A DNA stretch of 9,949 nt from Rikenellaceae bacterium (GTDB lineage Bacteria; Bacteroidota; Bacteroidia; Bacteroidales; UBA932): positions 5,300 through 15,248 of the forward strand of contig DOSU01000162.1 of NCBI GenBank assembly GCA_003513895.1. The letters are read 5' to 3'. The translations under genes were made by a program, and so were the position numbers. The notes under the pieces are model-generated. The model was not told where the DNA came from and searched no databases. It saw nothing but the letters and a program-made list of their open reading frames with translations. Shown piece by piece: positions 6,211 through 9,949 of the stretch (positions are counted from its first letter, which is position 1; every line of letters starts with the position of its first letter).

Positions 6211-7403
6211 TTAATTACCGATCCGGCAACTGCATTTGCAACCAACGCTCTTAATCTCACAACACTGCCAACATCTGCAGGATGGACTCTGTGCGAAAGC
6301 AGAATTACTGCGGTCTTTGATACAGGGTCAATAACTATTGAAGTTCCGGTATATCCTGTATGGCTGAACGTTTTTGTTGGATGGAACAAATTCCCGTTAT
6401 TTGAGGCATATGAAGAATAATTGTCCCAGCCAAGAGAACGGCCAAGTCCCTTTACGCTCTCCGGAACAGTTGTCATAGTTTCTACTGTAAGTTTTCCAAG
6501 GACTCTTCTTCCGTTGTACGCACCGTCGTTCATCATTGCAGCAGCAAGAATGGAGAGGTCTTCGGCATTTGAAAACACACCGGCATTTCCTGAATTACCA
6601 TCGTTAAGTATTCTTGCAATTGGATCATGTACTTTACCCAGTATAACTGTTCCGTCTTTTTGCTTTTCTGTTGGAGCAACCAGTTTAAGGGTTTCACCGG
6701 TTGGGTTGTACATTGTGTTTTTCATTCCAAGCACATCAAACACGTTTTTCTTTGAATATTCCATGAGCGGAATGCCGGTTATACTCTGAAGTATATTTTG
6801 AAGAGTAACGAAATTCAGGCAGCTGTACTGAAATTTTGTAGTTGGTTTGAAATCTCTTTTACAATTTGAAATCCAATCCATAAGTGCTTTAGGGTTTGGA
6901 GCGCCGCTTTTTGCCACTATGTCTGCAACCGGTGCATAAGGAGGGAGTCCGGAAGAGTGAGTGAGCAGATCAATAATTCTTATATCAATTTTCCTTTTGG
7001 AAACAGTATCTACAAATGGTGCGAATCCATTAATATACATAGAAACATTATCTGTGAGGCGAACCCTTCCCTGTTCAACCAGCTGCATGAATGCTATTGC
7101 TGTTCCAACGGGTTTGCTGACTGATGCCATGTCGAAAACAGTACTTACCGTCATCTTAACAGTGTCCGGATATACCGATTTGTTGCCGTATGCTTTGAGA
7201 TACACCATCTTTCCGTCTCTGACAACAGCTATAACAGCTCCCGGAATTTCTCCTTTATTAATTGACTCGGCAATAATGCGGTCTACATTTGAAAGTCTTT
7301 TTGAATCCATTCCGGCCTGCTCCGGAGTTACTTTAACTAAAGGCTGTGCAATGGCTGCTAAAGATAAGATGCAGAATAGAATTAAAGTGGCAGTTTTTTT
7401 CAT
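6207..7403 (-). CDS. Secreted serine hydrolase, beta-lactamase class C / penicillin-binding-protein fold
   Basis: This 398-residue protein begins with a clear signal peptide, MKKTATLILF then CILSLAAIA, with likely cleavage after AIA (residue 19); residue 11 is Cys but the residues before it do not form a lipobox. The active-site signature SxxK is S94-V-S-K97 (FDMASVSKPVG). The second motif, usually YxN, reads Y193-S-C195, so the Asn is replaced. The third is H348-T-G350 (FSHTGYTGTS). LLTHSSGLPPY (146-156) is also typical of the family. It probably acts in the periplasm on a peptide, ester or amide substrate such as peptidoglycan stems, but the substrate cannot be told from sequence, and antibiotic hydrolysis should not be assumed. 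The ATG at 7403 was chosen over one at 7496 because it gives the signal peptide; the extra 31 codons would run through the intergenic region. Its TGA overlaps the start of the GNAT gene. Confidence 0.9.
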   Translation of the reverse strand: MKKTATLILFCILSLAAIAQPLVKVTPEQAGMDSKRLSNVDRIIAESINKGEIPGAVIAVVRDGKMVYLKAYGNKSVYPDTVKMTVSTVFDMASVSKPVGTAIAFMQLVEQGRVRLTDNVSMYINGFAPFVDTVSKRKIDIRIIDLLTHSSGLPPYAPVADIVAKSGAPNPKALMDWISNCKRDFKPTTKFQYSCLNFVTLQNILQSITGIPLMEYSKKNVFDVLGMKNTMYNPTGETLKLVAPTEKQKDGTVILGKVHDPIARILNDGNSGNAGVFSNAEDLSILAAAMMNDGAYNGRRVLGKLTVETMTTVPESVKGLGRSLGWDNYSSYASNNGNLFHPTKTFSHTGYTGTSIVIDPVSKTAVILLSHRVHPADVGSVVRLRALVANAVAGSVIK

Positions 7404-7486
7404 CTTTTTAGGGTTAAGTTTGTACAAAAATACAAAAGAGTTTTCAGAAATCGCTACCTTTATAAAGCTGTTTAATTTTATTGCTA
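7404..7486. promoter_or_regulatory. Divergent promoter region of the serine hydrolase and outer-membrane protein genes
   Basis: These 83 bp separate two divergent starts. On the minus strand TATTTTTG (7432 down to 7425) fits the Bacteroidota -7 box TAnnTTTG and lies 21 bp before the hydrolase ATG, giving a short leader; no good TTTG -33 box is found at the usual distance. On the plus strand TACCTTTA (7455-7462) is a 7-of-8 match before the ATG at 7487. The region role is supported by layout; the individual boxes are tentative. Confidence 0.4.
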
Positions 7487-8203
7487 ATGCATACAAATAA
7501 CTTTCTGCCGGCTTTGATTCTGACTCTCTTTCTGTTTGCCGGAAATTTTTCGTTATTCGGCCAGCAGGATACCGGATCTTCTGTCACAATTTCTGCAACC
7601 GCAGACATATTCAGCAAATACATATGGCGCGGACAGGATTATGGACATACGCCCAGTTTACAACCCGGATTATCGGCCTCATGGCATGACTTCGTTATTG
7701 GAGCTTGGGGGGCATTTCGACTTTCGGGAGACGGCGATGATGAACTCGATTTTTACATAACTAAAACTGTGGGACCTGTCTCTTTATCTATATGGGATTA
7801 TTGGTCGTACAGCAAGTCAAACCCTTCTAAATATTTTAATTACAATACGGAAACGACATCTCACCTTTTAGAAGGTCAGGTTCTTCTTTCCGGAGGCGAA
7901 AAATTACCTTTTAATATTTTGGGAAGCTGGCTTTTCTATGGGGCAGACCCTTCAAAAAGCATATATGTGGAACTTCAATATGTTCAACCAATCAATAACT
8001 CCCAACTGACTTTTTTTGCTGGTTATCAGGTCAAGGGAAATTATTATGCTCCGGGGAGAGGATTTGTAAACATGGGCGTTACACTCATTCAGCCAATGGC
8101 CAGCGCACGAAAATATTCCATGGATTTGCTGCTCAGCTTGATTGCAAATCCCGAAAATAAAAGTGTGTTTTTTACTGTGGGACTTAGTCTGTATAATAAC
8201 TAA
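7487..8203 (+). CDS. Outer-membrane protein, TorF/Gcw_chp-like putative porin
   Basis: The protein has 238 residues with a signal peptide at about 1-25 (hydrophobic LPALILTLFLFAG, then FSLFG before QQD). The mature part shows alternating hydrophobic and polar residues and many aromatics, as in a small beta barrel, and ends with FFTVGLSLYNN. The segment ADIFSKYIWRGQDYGHTPSLQPGLS (39-63, given here in part: KYIWRG at 44-49) followed by GAWGAF (72-77) and ELDFYI (86-91) resembles the TorF/Gcw_chp family, whose members have a conserved Y-x-W-R-G near the start and an ELD motif. The function of that family is not well defined; a role as porin is inferred. I chose the ATG at 7487; a TTG six bases upstream is also in frame. 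It lies 10 bp before the sensor kinase gene on the same strand, so co-transcription is likely. Confidence 0.75.
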   Translation: MHTNNFLPALILTLFLFAGNFSLFGQQDTGSSVTISATADIFSKYIWRGQDYGHTPSLQPGLSASWHDFVIGAWGAFRLSGDGDDELDFYITKTVGPVSLSIWDYWSYSKSNPSKYFNYNTETTSHLLEGQVLLSGGEKLPFNILGSWLFYGADPSKSIYVELQYVQPINNSQLTFFAGYQVKGNYYAPGRGFVNMGVTLIQPMASARKYSMDLLLSLIANPENKSVFFTVGLSLYNN

Positions 8204-8204
8204 T

Positions 8205-8208
8205 GAGG
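8205..8208 (+). promoter_or_regulatory. Ribosome binding site of the sensor kinase
   Basis: GAGG follows directly after the preceding stop codon and lies 5 nt before the ATG at 8214. It decides this start over the longer open frame reaching back to 8142 within the upstream gene. Confidence 0.5.
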
Positions 8209-8213
8209 TAAAC

Positions 8214-9887
8214 ATGAAAAAAAATCGAAGCGTTCATACAATTCTGTTTTTTGCAATCTTATCAGTAGCAGTTCTTTTACTGTTTATAACGTTATCTCTT
8301 TATCTTTTTAAACAACACGAAACCAAAATTATATATAATTCTACGCAGGAACAGTTTGATCGTGAAATTAACGGGATAATATTAGTAAATAACAGATATC
8401 TGAATCAAATCACATGGGACTATACTTATTGGGGAGAATTTCTTGATGCAATCAATAGAAAAGAGAAAGAGTGGTTTATTGAAAACATCTCAACAATAAT
8501 TTCCTCTTTCTATATTGATTATGTTTGCGTTTACGATAAAGACTACAAAATATTTCATGAAGCAGCCCGGGAGGGAGTTAATGTCAGAAACATTATCCCG
8601 GTAGAAGCGCTTAAAGAGATTGACAAGAGAGTAGCTATTAACTTCTACATTTCAACTTCCGAAGGAGTTTTCTATGTTAGCGGGGCTTCTGTTCACCCTT
8701 CCAATGACCCGACACACAAGGAGACCCCACCGGGGGGGTATCTGTTTATAGCAAAACACTGGAATAATAAATATCTCCGGGAACTCTCCGATCTTAGCGC
8801 TTCCAGTGCCAGAATTTTTTCAACAACAGATATCCCGGACTCAAATTCCAAACATATAATAAGTACAGTAAAAGAACTCAAAAGGTGGGACGAAAAAATC
8901 ATAGGCAAAGTCGTTTTTACAAAAGAGTTTAGCAGTTTGAAAATTTACAAAACAAACTCTGTACATATGATTGCTTTTCTTCTGGGTTCAGTTATATTAA
9001 TCTTGATTGTTCTGCAATTCTCTATATACACATGGGTGTTAAAACCTATCAGACTCGTAACCTCAATATTTAAAACTCAAAACCTTGTTGAAATACAAAA
9101 GCTTCAAAATGCTCCTGTCGAATTCAACCAAATAGGGCAACTCTTTGAAAGGCATTTAGCTCAAAAGGAAGACCTTATAAAAGCGAGAAAGCATGCCGAA
9201 GAGTCCGACAGATTAAAGTCGGCATTTCTTGCCAATATGAGTCATGAAATAAGGACTCCAATGAGCGGGATAATGGGATTTGCCGGTCTTTTGCGAGAGC
9301 CGGATTTAACCGACGAACAGAGGGAAAGTTATATAAATATTATAGAAGAGAGTGGAAACCGGATGCTTAGCATAATCAACGATCTCATTAATATCTCAAT
9401 AATTGAGTCCGGCCAGCTTAAGCTTCATGTTGCACCATTTAATGTAAATGAATTGATGGATTATATCTATGTTTTCTTTAACCATGAAGTTGAGAAAAAA
9501 GGTATACATCTTTCAGTTTCCAAACAATTGAACACTGATGAGGCAATCGTTAATTCGGACAGGGAAAAAGTTTATGCAATACTCACAAATCTTGTAAAGA
9601 ATGCTTCTAAATATACGCATTCCGGCAAAATAAATTTTGGGTACGAATGGCGTGAAGATCATTTCCTTTTCTTTGTTCATGACACAGGTATCGGAATTTC
9701 AAAAGAGAAACAAAAAGTTATTTTTGAAAGGTTTGTACAGGCCGACGACTCTATCTCTAAGGATTATGAAGGTGTTGGCCTTGGACTGGCAATCGTTAAG
9801 GCTTTTGTGGACAGGCTTGGGGGTAAGATATGGCTGGAGAGCGAACAGGGAGTGGGTTCAAGTTTCTATTTTACATTACCAAGATAA
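8214..9887 (+). CDS. Membrane sensor histidine kinase with CHASE4-like extracytoplasmic domain
   Basis: The 557-residue protein has a first membrane segment at about 10-32 and a second at about 252-273. The loop between, some 220 residues, contains NQITWDYTYWGEF (64-76), like the conserved W-D-x-T-Y region of CHASE4 sensor domains. After the second segment comes WVLKPIRLVTSIF (274-286), like a HAMP start but short, then a linker helix. The HisKA domain has SAFLANMSHEIRTPM (336-350) with phospho-acceptor His344. The HATPase domain has the N box NLVKNASKYT (459-468), G1 DTGIGIS (490-496), the F box FERFVQ (504-509) and G2 GVGLGLAI (520-527). It ends there, with no receiver domain, so a separate response regulator should exist outside the window. 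The start gives the membrane segment at the right place and has a GAGG site. The partner outer-membrane protein is encoded just upstream; the signal sensed is unknown. Confidence 0.93.
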   Translation: MKKNRSVHTILFFAILSVAVLLLFITLSLYLFKQHETKIIYNSTQEQFDREINGIILVNNRYLNQITWDYTYWGEFLDAINRKEKEWFIENISTIISSFYIDYVCVYDKDYKIFHEAAREGVNVRNIIPVEALKEIDKRVAINFYISTSEGVFYVSGASVHPSNDPTHKETPPGGYLFIAKHWNNKYLRELSDLSASSARIFSTTDIPDSNSKHIISTVKELKRWDEKIIGKVVFTKEFSSLKIYKTNSVHMIAFLLGSVILILIVLQFSIYTWVLKPIRLVTSIFKTQNLVEIQKLQNAPVEFNQIGQLFERHLAQKEDLIKARKHAEESDRLKSAFLANMSHEIRTPMSGIMGFAGLLREPDLTDEQRESYINIIEESGNRMLSIINDLINISIIESGQLKLHVAPFNVNELMDYIYVFFNHEVEKKGIHLSVSKQLNTDEAIVNSDREKVYAILTNLVKNASKYTHSGKINFGYEWREDHFLFFVHDTGIGISKEKQKVIFERFVQADDSISKDYEGVGLGLAIVKAFVDRLGGKIWLESEQGVGSSFYFTLPR

Positions 9888-9917
9888 TATGACCGTGTTT
9901 TAAACTTAAGTCATATT
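9886..9917 (+). terminator. Inverted repeat after the kinase, possible weak terminator
   Basis: AATATGAC (9886-9893) and GTCATATT (9910-9917) are perfect 8-bp inverted repeats around a 16-nt AT-rich loop, beginning at the kinase stop codon. The stem is AT-rich and the following sequence is CTATAAAAAC, not a T-run, so a classical intrinsic terminator is not well supported. It could also be an operator for the next gene. Confidence 0.3.
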
Positions 9918-9949
9918 CTATAAAAACAGAACAGGCCGGCTAAATACTT

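Noticed and set aside
7404..7496. Upstream ATG giving the serine hydrolase 31 more residues
   Set aside because: The extension would place the signal peptide inside the protein and cover the divergent intergenic region; the ATG at 7403 gives a classical MKK signal peptide.
6961..7500. 179-residue plus-strand open frame opposite the serine hydrolase
   Set aside because: It is antisense to a gene with clear catalytic motifs and a signal peptide, and its translation shows no recognisable family.
1..9949. CRISPR array, tRNA, rRNA or complete insertion sequence
   Set aside because: I saw no regularly spaced repeats, tRNA T-loop-like sequence, rRNA-like stretch or intact transposase; almost all the window is protein-coding.

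Overview
The window looks like a chromosomal segment of a Bacteroidota bacterium, probably of Bacteroidales type. The DNA is moderately AT-rich, several starts lack a strong Shine-Dalgarno sequence, there are TAnnTTTG-like boxes, and the protein families (TorF/Gcw_chp-like outer-membrane protein, secreted serine hydrolase, ~380-aa GNAT protein) fit that phylum. This placement is inference from sequence style; no marker gene is present.

Left edge (1-588): the C-terminal end of a type I restriction specificity subunit (HsdS-like) enters from outside the window. It is followed by about 255 bp of AT-rich DNA with no intact gene. At 589 this abuts a yifB/comM gene on the minus strand that is broken after 121 codons, just after the conserved N-terminal domain and before the ATPase core. 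The composition change and the abrupt break suggest that 1-588 is the edge of an acquired restriction-modification island lying in or next to yifB.

Centre left (1066-5052): a tight plus-strand shikimate-pathway operon. The order is aroB (3-dehydroquinate synthase), a fused aroD-aroA gene (type I 3-dehydroquinate dehydratase joined to EPSP synthase), and aroC (chorismate synthase). The genes overlap by 14 bp and 4 bp, so translational coupling is likely. Together they cover pathway steps 2, 3, 6 and 7; shikimate dehydrogenase (aroE) and shikimate kinase (aroK) are not in the window.

Centre right (5044-7403, minus strand): a secreted serine hydrolase of the beta-lactamase/penicillin-binding-protein fold, followed by a GNAT-superfamily protein coupled to it by an ATGA overlap. 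The GNAT gene converges on aroC and their ends overlap by 9 bp.

Right (7487-9887, plus strand): a small outer-membrane-type protein (TorF/Gcw_chp-like) followed 10 bp later by a membrane histidine kinase with a CHASE4-like extracytoplasmic sensor. No response regulator is inside the window. A short inverted repeat follows the kinase.

Most of the window is ordinary core metabolism. The points most worth attention are the yifB break with its foreign left flank, the AroD-AroA fusion with an unusual EPSP-synthase loop, and the outer-membrane protein/sensor kinase pair.
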